Origin: Betaproteobacteria bacterium
GTDB taxonomy: Bacteria > Pseudomonadota > Gammaproteobacteria > Burkholderiales > SG8-41
Direction: 5' to 3'
DNA length: 5,555 bases
Assembly (NCBI GenBank): GCA_023266245.1
Contig: JAHFRO010000160.1
Location: 1 to 5,555, forward strand
Part shown: one piece after another, positions 1 through 5,543 of the stretch
Numbering within the stretch: position 1 is the stretch's first letter
Layout: every line of letters begins with the position of its first letter
Position numbers and translations under genes: made by a program
Notes under the pieces: generated by a model
What the model saw: only the letters and a program-made list of their open reading frames with translations
Databases searched by the model: none
What the model was told of the DNA's origin: nothing

Positions 1-713
1 GCTACACCCTGCTCATCACTTCGACCAGCTCCCAGGCGATCAATCCCCATCTCACGCGCAAGCCGCTCTACGACCCGCTCGCCGACTTCGCCCCGGTGAT
101 CATGATCGGCACTACCCCGAACGTGCTCGTGGTCCATCCTTCGGTGCCGGCGAGATCGGTGAAGGAATTGATCGCGCTCGCCAGGGCAAGGCCGGGCGAG
201 ATTATCTACGCTTCCACCGGGAACGGCACCTTGAGCCATCTGACGGCCGAGTTGTTCAAGCAGCAGGCGGGCATCAGCATGGTGCACGTCCCGTACAAGG
301 GCGGGGCGCCGGCGGCGATGGATCTCGTCGCGGGGCAGGTGTCGGTGCTGTTCTCCGCCTACCCCACGGTGTCCGGCCAGATGCGCGCGGGCCGGTTGCG
401 AGCGCTGGCCGTGACCAGCGCCATACGGGCAGCTGCGGCGCCCGACCTGCCGACCGTGGCCGAGACCCTGCCGGGCTTTGAATCCATCCAGTGGTGGGGT
501 CTGTACGCACCCCGGGCGACGCCCGCGGAGATCGTCGCCAGGCTCAACTCCGCGATGCAGGAAGTCCTGAGGCAGGCGGAGGTGAGAGAGCGGTTTGCCG
601 CGGATGCGGTGGAGCCCGCCGGCGGGCCGCCGCAGGAACTCGCGGCTTTTCTCAGGGCGGACTACGAAAAATGGGGCAGGGTGATCAAGGCGGCCGGCGT
701 CCGCGTGGACTGA
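1..713 (+). CDS. Bug-family (TctC-type) tripartite tricarboxylate transporter substrate-binding protein, 5'-truncated by window edge
   Basis: This is the C-terminal 236 codons of a periplasmic solute receptor of the Bug/TctC family, which delivers carboxylates and similar small molecules to TctAB-type permeases. The reading frame is open from base 3, beginning YTLLITSTSSQAINPH, which matches the DGYTL segment found around residue 85 of family members. About 85 residues (signal peptide and first lobe strand) therefore lie outside the window. The internal GTG at 96 is not the real start. Family hallmarks seen are the VVHP segment, SVKELIALARARP, a T-G-x-G-T-x-x-H loop, VHVPYKGGAPA, GRLRALAVTS, LPTVAETLPGF, and a C-terminal YEKWGRVIKAAGVRVD. 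It ends with TGA at 711-713. The next gene is a paralogue with the same motif order, so the two form a tandem receptor pair. The ligand cannot be predicted: Bug proteins bind many carboxylates, amino acids and nicotinate-like compounds. The family call is very secure. Confidence 0.95.
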   Translation, partial: YTLLITSTSSQAINPHLTRKPLYDPLADFAPVIMIGTTPNVLVVHPSVPARSVKELIALARARPGEIIYASTGNGTLSHLTAELFKQQAGISMVHVPYKGGAPAAMDLVAGQVSVLFSAYPTVSGQMRAGRLRALAVTSAIRAAAAPDLPTVAETLPGFESIQWWGLYAPRATPAEIVARLNSAMQEVLRQAEVRERFAADAVEPAGGPPQELAAFLRADYEKWGRVIKAAGVRVD

Positions 714-745
714 GCGAGACCGTGGGGTGCGACGTGCGCGGGGCG

Positions 746-774
746 CTGACTCGTCCCGGGGGATGGCTTACACT
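746..774 (+). promoter_or_regulatory. Possible sigma70-type promoter before the second receptor gene
   Basis: A CTGACT hexamer (746-751) and a TACACT hexamer (769-774) are separated by 17 nt, and each matches 4 of 6 consensus positions of TTGACA/TATAAT. They sit in the 130-nt gap between the two receptor genes, about 70 nt upstream of the start codon. The gap is long enough for a separate transcription unit. This is a consensus match by eye in GC-rich DNA, so it is only suggestive. Confidence 0.3.
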
Positions 775-834
775 AATTCGATTTCCCGCGCCCGCTGCGA
801 GGCGGATGCCCACTGCGACCGGACCAATCAAGAC

Positions 835-840
835 GAGGAG
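835..840 (+). promoter_or_regulatory. Shine-Dalgarno of the second receptor gene; decides the start
   Basis: GAGGAG lies 3 nt before the ATG at 844 and 6 nt before the ATG at 847. It rules out the far-upstream GTG at 727 as the start and places initiation at the ATG-ATG pair. The 847 ATG has the better spacing, but both give the same signal peptide apart from one Met. Confidence 0.8.
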
Positions 841-843
841 TTC

Positions 844-1809
844 ATGATGCGACTGCTCAAACTGCTCACCCTGTTCTGCGTGGCGTGGGCCCCGGCGCTT
901 CTCCAGGCGCAGGCGTACCCCGCCAAGCCGGTGCGGATCATCGTCCCGTTTTCGCCCGGCGGCGCGACCGACATCGTGACCCGGCTCCTCGGGCAGAAGC
1001 TCACCGAGATGTGGGGCCAGACCATCGTCGTGGACAACCGCGCCGGGGCGAGCGGCAACATCGGCGCGGAGCTTGCGGCCAAGGCGCCCCCCGACGGCTA
1101 CACGCTGTTCATGACCTCCGGTTCGATCGTCACGGCGAACCAGCACATGTTCAAGAAGCTCGGGTGGAACCCCGAGAAGGATCTGGTTCCGATCACCCTG
1201 ACCGCGAGCGGGCCCCAGGTCGTTGTCGTACACCCGACCTTCCGGGCCAAGACGGTGAAAGAGCTGATCGCGCTCGCCAAGGCGAAGCCCAAGTCGATCA
1301 CCTTCGGCTCGGCGGGGTTCGGCACGCAGACGCACCTCGCGGCGGAGAACTTTATCTACACCTCAGGCATCGACGTCGTGCACATACCGTACAAGGGCGA
1401 GAGTCCGGCGCTGGTGGACCTCGTCTCGGGCCAGATCATCTTCCTCACGCCGAACCTATCGGCGGCGATCGGCTTCGTCCAGCAGGGCAGGCTGCGTGCC
1501 CTCGGCGTGACGAGCAAGACCCGCTCGGCGCAGCTGCCGGATGTGCCCGCGATTGCCGAAACGCTGCGCGGCTTCGAGAACCTCGGGTGGTTCGGATTGA
1601 TGGCGCCCGCGAACACCCCGAAGGCGGTCATAGACAAGGTCTACCAGGACACGGTCAAGATCCTGCAGGCCGCCGACATCCGCAAGCGCCTCGACGAGAT
1701 CGGCATGGCGCCGGGAGGCAACAGCCCCGACGCATTCGGCCGGCAGATCAGGGAGGAAACCGTGCGCTGGGGCAAGATCATCCGAGAGCGCAAGCTCGAG
1801 GTGAACTGA
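844..1809 (+). CDS. Bug-family (TctC-type) tripartite tricarboxylate transporter substrate-binding protein
   Basis: A complete 321-aa periplasmic receptor of the Bug/TctC family, which normally feeds a TctA/TctB permease. Residues 1-24 form a classic Sec signal peptide: a basic start (MMRLLK), a hydrophobic core, and a QAQA site followed by mature YPAKPVRIIVPFSPGG. Family landmarks follow in order: PGGATD at 38-43, VVDNRAGASGNIGAE at 62-76, PPDGYTL at 82-88, VVVHP at 127-131, TVKELIALAKAKP at 137-149, the GSAGFGTQTH loop at 155-164, HIPYKG at 180-185, GRLRALGVTS at 215-224, and LPDVPAIAET at 231-240. Length is normal for the family. The start was chosen because GAGGAG precedes the ATG pair and the signal peptide begins there; an extension to GTG 727 would add an implausible, non-secretory leader. 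It is paralogous to the receptor just upstream. No TctA or TctB permease gene is in the window, so it may be an orphan receptor using a permease encoded elsewhere. Proximity to fumarase and a fumarate reductase-like flavoprotein suggests a di- or tricarboxylate ligand, but this is inference. Confidence 0.96.
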   Translation: MMRLLKLLTLFCVAWAPALLQAQAYPAKPVRIIVPFSPGGATDIVTRLLGQKLTEMWGQTIVVDNRAGASGNIGAELAAKAPPDGYTLFMTSGSIVTANQHMFKKLGWNPEKDLVPITLTASGPQVVVVHPTFRAKTVKELIALAKAKPKSITFGSAGFGTQTHLAAENFIYTSGIDVVHIPYKGESPALVDLVSGQIIFLTPNLSAAIGFVQQGRLRALGVTSKTRSAQLPDVPAIAETLRGFENLGWFGLMAPANTPKAVIDKVYQDTVKILQAADIRKRLDEIGMAPGGNSPDAFGRQIREETVRWGKIIRERKLEVN

Positions 1810-1825
1810 GTAACTCGGTGAAGAA

Positions 1826-1873
1826 GTGACGAGATACGGGTGACGAGATGATGGTGACGATTACTGGTGACAA
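1826..1873 (+). repeat. Imperfect 13-14-bp tandem repeat with GTGACGA core
   Basis: GTGACGA occurs at 1826-1832, 1840-1846 and 1854-1860, and a fourth degenerate copy GTGACAA occurs at 1867-1873, giving a spacing of 14, 14 and 13 nt. It fills most of the 57-nt gap between the second receptor gene and the hydro-lyase alpha gene, and the last copy includes the predicted GTG start codon. The array contains no strong Shine-Dalgarno. Function is unknown; it could be replication slippage, a protein-binding array or part of a repeat family. Confidence 0.6.
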
Positions 1874-2760
1874 AAGACAAACCCGTGAAAGTTGATCTGA
1901 AGCAAGTCGAGGAAGCGTGCAAGGAGCTCTACATCCGCGCGCTCAAGGTCCTGCCGCCCGACATCAAGCAGGGCTTCGCGCGGCTGGACGCGGCCGAGAC
2001 CGATCCGCTCGCCAAAAAGGTCCTCGGCACGATGATCAGGAACATCTCGGTGGCGGAGGAGACCGACAACCTCACCTGCCAGGACACCGGGGTGCCGATC
2101 TACAACGTGACCATCGGGCGCAACGTCGAGGTGGACGGCGTCGATCTCGAGGCGGCGATCACCCGAGGCTGCGCCCGCGCCACGGGCGAGCACCCCCTGC
2201 GTTCCTCGGTGGTGCATCCGATCACCCGGGTCAACGACCATACCTCGTGCGGGATCAGGATTCCGGCGATTCACTTCGCGTTTTCCGACCGGCCGGAGGA
2301 ACTGACCATACAGATGATCCCCAAGGGCAGTGGCTCGGAAAACAATTCGTGGCTCAAGATGGCGGTGCCGGCCGACGGCGTGGACGCGATCAAGACCTTC
2401 GTCATTGACTGCGTGCTGGAAGCGGGCGGCAAAACCTGTCCGCCCACGATCGTCGGGGTCGGGATCGGCGGCAGCGCGGACCTCTGCGTGTACCTCTCGA
2501 AAATCGCGGCCATCCGGCCCCTGGGAGCGCGCTGCGAGGATCCCGAAGGGGCGAAGCTCGAACAGCAGCTTTCCGTGGCTGTGAACCAACTCGGCGTCGG
2601 ACCGCAGGGCCTGGGCGGCGATTCCACCGCTTTCGCGGTCCACGTGGAGCTCGCGGCGACCCACATCACGATGAACCCGGTCGCGGTCAACATGCAATGC
2701 CATGCTGCGCGCCGCGCTTCGGCGACTTTTACTCCGAAGGGGCTGACCTACGGATTTTGA
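1867..2760 (+). CDS. Class I (4Fe-4S) fumarate hydratase / L(+)-tartrate dehydratase, alpha subunit
   Basis: A 297-aa alpha subunit of an oxygen-sensitive iron-sulfur hydro-lyase of the two-subunit class I fumarase/TtdA type. These cytoplasmic enzymes add or remove water, for example fumarate to malate or tartrate to oxaloacetate. Three cysteines match the cluster ligands: C71 in CQDTG, C191 in KTCPPTIVGVGIGG, and C278 in NMQCHAARR. Their spacing (120 and 87 residues) is close to that recalled for E. coli FumA Cys105/224/318. Other expected active-site positions are Q72 and D73, R112, the KGSGSEN loop at 153-159, the GPQGLGGDSTA loop at 245-255 and H266. Length fits E. coli TtdA (about 300 aa). 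The start is uncertain: GTG 1867 has no good Shine-Dalgarno and is the first GTG/ATG after an in-frame TGA at 1855, while GTG 1885 is an alternative. The beta partner lies 217 nt downstream, an unusually wide gap for alpha/beta genes. Substrate specificity (fumarate, tartrate or other hydroxy-acid) cannot be decided from sequence alone. Confidence 0.93.
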   Translation: MTKDKPVKVDLKQVEEACKELYIRALKVLPPDIKQGFARLDAAETDPLAKKVLGTMIRNISVAEETDNLTCQDTGVPIYNVTIGRNVEVDGVDLEAAITRGCARATGEHPLRSSVVHPITRVNDHTSCGIRIPAIHFAFSDRPEELTIQMIPKGSGSENNSWLKMAVPADGVDAIKTFVIDCVLEAGGKTCPPTIVGVGIGGSADLCVYLSKIAAIRPLGARCEDPEGAKLEQQLSVAVNQLGVGPQGLGGDSTAFAVHVELAATHITMNPVAVNMQCHAARRASATFTPKGLTYGF

Positions 2761-2765
2761 TGGAA

Positions 2766-2959
2766 CCGTCAAGGCCGCCAAGAACGCCAAGGAACCCAAA
2801 AGCAAAAATTGAACCGCCAAGACGCCAAGGCGCCAAGAAGAGATGAGAAATAAGTCAGATCACTTTCGTCAACTGCGCGTAACCGCGCGAGCGCGCGATG
2901 AATCAGATTTTGTTTTCATTTTATTGAGTTCATCCTTGGCGTCTTGGCGCCTTGGCGGC
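2766..2959. repeat. Palindromic, TIR-like intergenic repeat element, copy 1 (about 194 bp)
   Basis: The alpha-beta spacer is bounded by arrays of an octamer-like unit. The left arm (2766-2792) reads as CGTCAAGG, CCGCCAAGAA, CGCCAAGG. The right arm (2934-2959) is the inverse, with units CTTGGCG/CCTTGGCGG, and its reverse complement aligns with the left arm except for one substitution and two 1-base insertions. The interior of about 141 bp is clearly AT-richer than the flanking genes, with a T-rich run at 2907-2925, and carries a small GCGCG-TAAC-CGCGC hairpin at 2875-2888. No convincing ORF is seen inside. The element ends 18 nt before the beta-subunit ATG. It could be a miniature mobile element, a cruciform/RNA hairpin element or a dispersed intergenic repeat; no transposase or clear target-site duplication was identified. 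Confidence 0.6.
2814..2840 (+). repeat. Additional CGCCAAG unit array inside copy 1
   Basis: Three consecutive units, CCGCCAAGA, CGCCAAGG and CGCCAAG, lie in the same orientation as the left arm. This array pairs even better with the right arm at 2934-2959: 21 of 24 positions match when the right arm is reverse-complemented. Either this or the outer array at 2766-2792 could form the stem, so alternative foldings are possible. Confidence 0.6.
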
Positions 2960-2965
2960 TAATTC

Positions 2966-2969
2966 AAGG
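2966..2969 (+). promoter_or_regulatory. Weak ribosome-binding site for the beta subunit
   Basis: AAGG sits 8 nt before the ATG at 2978, in the short leader left between the repeat element and the gene. It is weak but supports the chosen start, which also gives the expected N-terminus for the family. Confidence 0.45.
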
Positions 2970-2977
2970 TTTTAAAC

Positions 2978-3595
2978 ATGGCGCATTACGAGATCATCGC
3001 CCCGGTCACCGACGCGCAGGTCCGCGGCTGGCGCATCCGGGACACGGTGACGCTGAACGGCACGCTCTACGGCATCCGCGATGGGACCCAGATTCACATG
3101 TTCGACCGCGGCCGCAAGACACGCTTCGATCTCAGGGGCCATGCGGTGATCCACACCGCACCCAACGTAAGGAAAGTCGCGAAGAGCGCGCAACATCCCG
3201 CCGGCTATGTTCCACTTTGCGTCGGCACCACGACCAGCGCGCGCATGGAGCGCTTCACGCGGCCCCTCATGCAGCAGTGCGGCGTGCGCATCATCATCGG
3301 CAAGGGCGGTCTGGGCGAGGGCTCGGCCGCAGCGTTCAAGGATTTGGGCGGGGTGTATCTCGCCATCGTCGGCGGCGCCGCGGCGCTCGAGACCACTTGG
3401 GTCGAGGCGATTGAGGACGTGGACCTGGACGATCTCAACCCCGAGTCGCTGTGGAAATTGCGCGTCAAGGGCTTCGGCCCCCTGCTGGTGGCGATGGACA
3501 GCCACGGCGGGAGCCTCTACACCGAAGTCAACCAAGCCGCGCGCGGCAGGCGCGCCGCCGCGCTCGCCTCCCTCGGTGTGAAGACCGCAAATTAG
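2978..3595 (+). CDS. Class I fumarate hydratase / L(+)-tartrate dehydratase, beta subunit
   Basis: A 205-aa beta subunit that should pair with the upstream alpha subunit to complete the 4Fe-4S hydro-lyase active site. Its length is close to E. coli TtdB (about 200 aa), and it follows TtdB segment by segment: RD at 34-35, FDLRGHAVIH at 50-59, VRK at 64-66, TTTSARME at 84-91, IGKGGLG at 107-113, NPESLW at 154-159, VKGFGPLLVAMDSHG at 163-177. T85, R89 and K109 have the same spacing as Thr467, Arg471 and Lys491 recalled from the Leishmania class I fumarase structure, so the substrate-binding side appears intact. One departure: the usual RDxxH motif is RDGTQ here, with Gln38 where His is normal and a His two residues later at 40. 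The TAG stop overlaps the first base of the downstream inverted repeat. The gene is isolated on both sides by the palindromic spacer elements rather than tightly coupled to its partner. Confidence 0.93.
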   Translation: MAHYEIIAPVTDAQVRGWRIRDTVTLNGTLYGIRDGTQIHMFDRGRKTRFDLRGHAVIHTAPNVRKVAKSAQHPAGYVPLCVGTTTSARMERFTRPLMQQCGVRIIIGKGGLGEGSAAAFKDLGGVYLAIVGGAAALETTWVEAIEDVDLDDLNPESLWKLRVKGFGPLLVAMDSHGGSLYTEVNQAARGRRAAALASLGVKTAN

Positions 3596-3789
3596 CCGCC
3601 AAGGCGCCAAGGACGCCAAGAACGACACGAGTCCAAAATAAAACCACAAGGCAATCTGCTGTTGTTCGCAAGAAGCTCAGGGGGTCGGGGAAATATCAAT
3701 GCCTTCGACACTTTCGCGATTTATTCGTTGTGGTCTTGGTTTTCATTATTGTTGGTTGGTTTTCTTGGCGTTCTTGGCGCCTTGGCGGC
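3595..3789. repeat. Palindromic, TIR-like intergenic repeat element, copy 2 (about 195 bp)
   Basis: The 26-nt left arm (3595-3620) and right arm (3764-3789) are inverted copies matching at 25 of 26 positions, built from CGCCAAGG-type units. The left arm starts on the last base of the beta-subunit stop codon and the right arm ends 10 nt before the flavoprotein ATG. With the left unit array extended to 3622, the interior (3623-3763) is about 141 bp, AT-richer than the genes and without a convincing ORF. The right arm shares an identical 18-nt block with the right arm of copy 1 (2942-2959 and 3772-3789). Both interiors carry GTTTTCATT 22-25 nt before the right arm (2912 and 3739), which suggests two diverged copies of one element. 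A transcript could form a long stem next to both gene ends, which might act as a processing site, attenuator or mRNA stabiliser. That role is inference. Confidence 0.65.
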
Positions 3790-3799
3790 GCTCTGAAAC

Positions 3800-5524
3800 A
3801 TGAGAAGGCTGAAGACTGACATCCTGATATTGGGCTCGGGAGGGGCGGGGCTGTTCGCCGCGCTGCACGCGCACCAAGCGGACCCGAACCTCTCGATCAC
3901 CGTCGCGGTGAAGGGATTACTCGGCAAGTGCGGCTGCACGCGCATGGTGCAGGGCGGCTACAACGTCGCGCTCGCGCCCGAGGACTCGGTCGAGCGCCAC
4001 TTCATGGACACAATCGAGGGCGGCAAGTGGCTGCCCGACCAGGAACTCGCGTGGATCCTGGTGTCAGTGGCAGTCGAGCGCATCCGCGAGCTTGAGAATG
4101 AGCTGGGCTGCTTCTTCGACCGCAATCCCGACGGCACCATCCACCAGAAGGCGTTCGCGGGCCAGACTTTCGACCGCACCGTGCACAAGGGCGATCTGAC
4201 CGGCATCGAGATCATCAACCGCCTAGCCGAGCAGGTGTGGGTGCGCGGCATCAACCGGCTGGAAGAGCACCGCGCGGTCGAGTTCATCAAGAACCGGCGG
4301 GGCGACGCGCTGGCGGGCGTGGTGATGATAGACGTGCGCAGCGGGGAATTTGTGTTCGTTCAGGCGCAAACCGTGCTGCTCGCCACCGGCGGCGGGCCGA
4401 CCATGTACAAGTACCACACGCCTTCCGGCGACAAGACCTGCGACGGGATGGCGATCGCGCTGCGGGCGGGACTGACGCTGCGCGACATGGAGATGGTGCA
4501 GTTTCACCCGACCGGACTGCTTGCCGGCCCGCATACGCGCATGACCGGCACGGTGCTGGAGGAGGGCCTGCGCGGCTCCGGCGGCCATCTCTTGAATGGC
4601 GTGAAAGAGCGCTTCATGCAGAACTACGACCCCAAGGCCGAGCGCGCCACGCGCGACATCGTCTCGCGCGCGATTCTCACCGAGATGCGCGAGGGAAGGG
4701 TGACGCCCCACGGCGGTGTCTATCTCTCGATGTCCCATCTCGGCCCGGACCGGGTGAAGAAGATGTTCAAAGGCATGGTCGAGCGCTGCGCCGACTGCGG
4801 CTTCGATCTCGCGGGCGGGCTGGTGGAAGTCGTGCCGACGGCGCACTACATGATGGGCGGGATCGTATTCAACACCGATTGCACGACGGAACTGCCGGGA
4901 TTGTTCGTCGCGGGCGAGGACGCGGGCGGCGTGCACGGAGCCAACCGGCTCGGCGGCAACGGGGTCGCCAACTCCACCGTGTTCGGCGGCATCGCCGGCG
5001 ACGTCATGCCGCGTTGGGTGAAGACGAACGGTGCATTCCACGAGCCGGACGAAGAAACGATCGCGCAGGCGGTTGCGGATTGCCGTGCGCCCTTCGCGAA
5101 ACCCATAGGCGACCTCGCGGCGATCCGGGAGCGGCTCTATGACGTCATGTGGGATGAGGTCGGCATCATCCGCGACGCGGCGAGCCTCGCGCGCGCCGGG
5201 GGCGCGCTCGACGAGTTGGAAGCGCGGCTGGACGCCACCGGCGTGGACGCAACCAACCTCGCTTTCAACCTCACCTGGCACGACTGGCTCAATCTCAAGA
5301 ACCTGGTCCTGGTTTCGAAAGCGATCCGGTCCGCGGCGATCGCGCGCGAGGATTCGCGAGGGGCACACTATCGCTCCGACTTTCCCGAGGTGCGCGATCT
5401 TGTTAACTCGCGCTACACCTGCGTCACCTGGCAGGACGGGCGCTTCGGCATCGTGATGCGCTCCGTCGAGTTCACCCGGGTGAAGCCCGGCGAGACGCTC
5501 CTGAAAGAGGCCGCTGCCGCGTGA
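3800..5524 (+). CDS. Fumarate reductase/succinate dehydrogenase-type FAD flavoprotein (non-covalent FAD predicted)
   Basis: A 574-aa flavoprotein of the FrdA/SdhA/NadB superfamily, whose members transfer hydride between FAD and C4-dicarboxylates. The N-terminal dinucleotide fold is at 7-20 (DILILGSGGAGLFA) and the second FAD strand at 191-199 (TVLLATGGG). Catalytic landmarks are kept: H236-P-T-G, E254-E-G-LRGSGG, R285-D-IVSRA, H349 in PTAHYMMGG, E373 in AGEDAGG, and R383 in GANRLGGNG. The C-terminal domain carries MWDEVGIIRD (450-459) and EDSRGAHYRSDFPE (517-530). In SdhA/FrdA a His before AQGG binds FAD covalently; here the segment is KCGCTRMVQGG with Cys46 at that place, so FAD is probably non-covalent, as in L-aspartate oxidase. 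NadB itself is less likely given the length, the C-terminal domain and the fumarase neighbours. Start ATG 3800 has no clear Shine-Dalgarno but begins exactly at the FAD fold. There is no signal peptide, so it should be cytoplasmic. The electron partner is not in the window; substrate could be succinate/fumarate or an analogue. Confidence 0.9.
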   Translation: MRRLKTDILILGSGGAGLFAALHAHQADPNLSITVAVKGLLGKCGCTRMVQGGYNVALAPEDSVERHFMDTIEGGKWLPDQELAWILVSVAVERIRELENELGCFFDRNPDGTIHQKAFAGQTFDRTVHKGDLTGIEIINRLAEQVWVRGINRLEEHRAVEFIKNRRGDALAGVVMIDVRSGEFVFVQAQTVLLATGGGPTMYKYHTPSGDKTCDGMAIALRAGLTLRDMEMVQFHPTGLLAGPHTRMTGTVLEEGLRGSGGHLLNGVKERFMQNYDPKAERATRDIVSRAILTEMREGRVTPHGGVYLSMSHLGPDRVKKMFKGMVERCADCGFDLAGGLVEVVPTAHYMMGGIVFNTDCTTELPGLFVAGEDAGGVHGANRLGGNGVANSTVFGGIAGDVMPRWVKTNGAFHEPDEETIAQAVADCRAPFAKPIGDLAAIRERLYDVMWDEVGIIRDAASLARAGGALDELEARLDATGVDATNLAFNLTWHDWLNLKNLVLVSKAIRSAAIAREDSRGAHYRSDFPEVRDLVNSRYTCVTWQDGRFGIVMRSVEFTRVKPGETLLKEAAAA

Positions 5525-5533
5525 AAACCAGTC

Positions 5534-5537
5534 GGAG
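5534..5537 (+). promoter_or_regulatory. Ribosome-binding site of the gene running off the right edge
   Basis: GGAG is placed 6 nt before the ATG at 5544, in the 19-nt gap after the flavoprotein stop. This spacing suggests translation of a further gene in the same operon. Confidence 0.5.
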
Positions 5538-5543
5538 CCGCCG

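Noticed and set aside
727..843. Upstream GTG extension of the second receptor gene
   Set aside because: It would place 39 non-secretory residues before a clear signal peptide, and the GAGGAG ribosome-binding site lies just before the ATG pair at 844/847.
1848..1905. ATG-ATG-GTG at 1848-1856 as the start of the alpha subunit
   Set aside because: This frame differs from the alpha-subunit frame and meets a TGA after 15 codons.
1861..2820. Long open frame on the - strand opposite the alpha subunit
   Set aside because: It mirrors the GC-rich codon pattern of the real gene, has no recognisable motif, and its Arg/His/Asp-rich composition is typical of an antisense shadow.
2766..2840. CRISPR array
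   Set aside because: The repeat units are only 7-10 bp, nearly contiguous, with no unique spacers of regular length, and they recur in inverted orientation.
2874..2918. Rho-independent terminator after the alpha subunit
   Set aside because: The GCGCG stem at 2875-2888 is only 5 bp, and the T-rich stretch is interrupted and starts about 20 nt later, so it does not fit a normal terminator.
3451..3819. Small + strand frame crossing the second spacer
   Set aside because: It starts inside the beta-subunit gene in another frame and runs through the inverted repeat; no ribosome-binding site or family feature supports it.
4223..5368. Long open frame on the - strand opposite the flavoprotein
   Set aside because: The + strand frame has full-length family motifs throughout; the reverse frame is low-complexity and has no domain signature.
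3800..5524. L-aspartate oxidase (NadB)
   Set aside because: Cys in place of the FAD-His is compatible with non-covalent FAD as in NadB, but the C-terminal EDSRGAHYRSDFPE region, the length and the fumarase neighbours fit an FrdA/SdhA-like protein better. NadB-like activity is not fully excluded.
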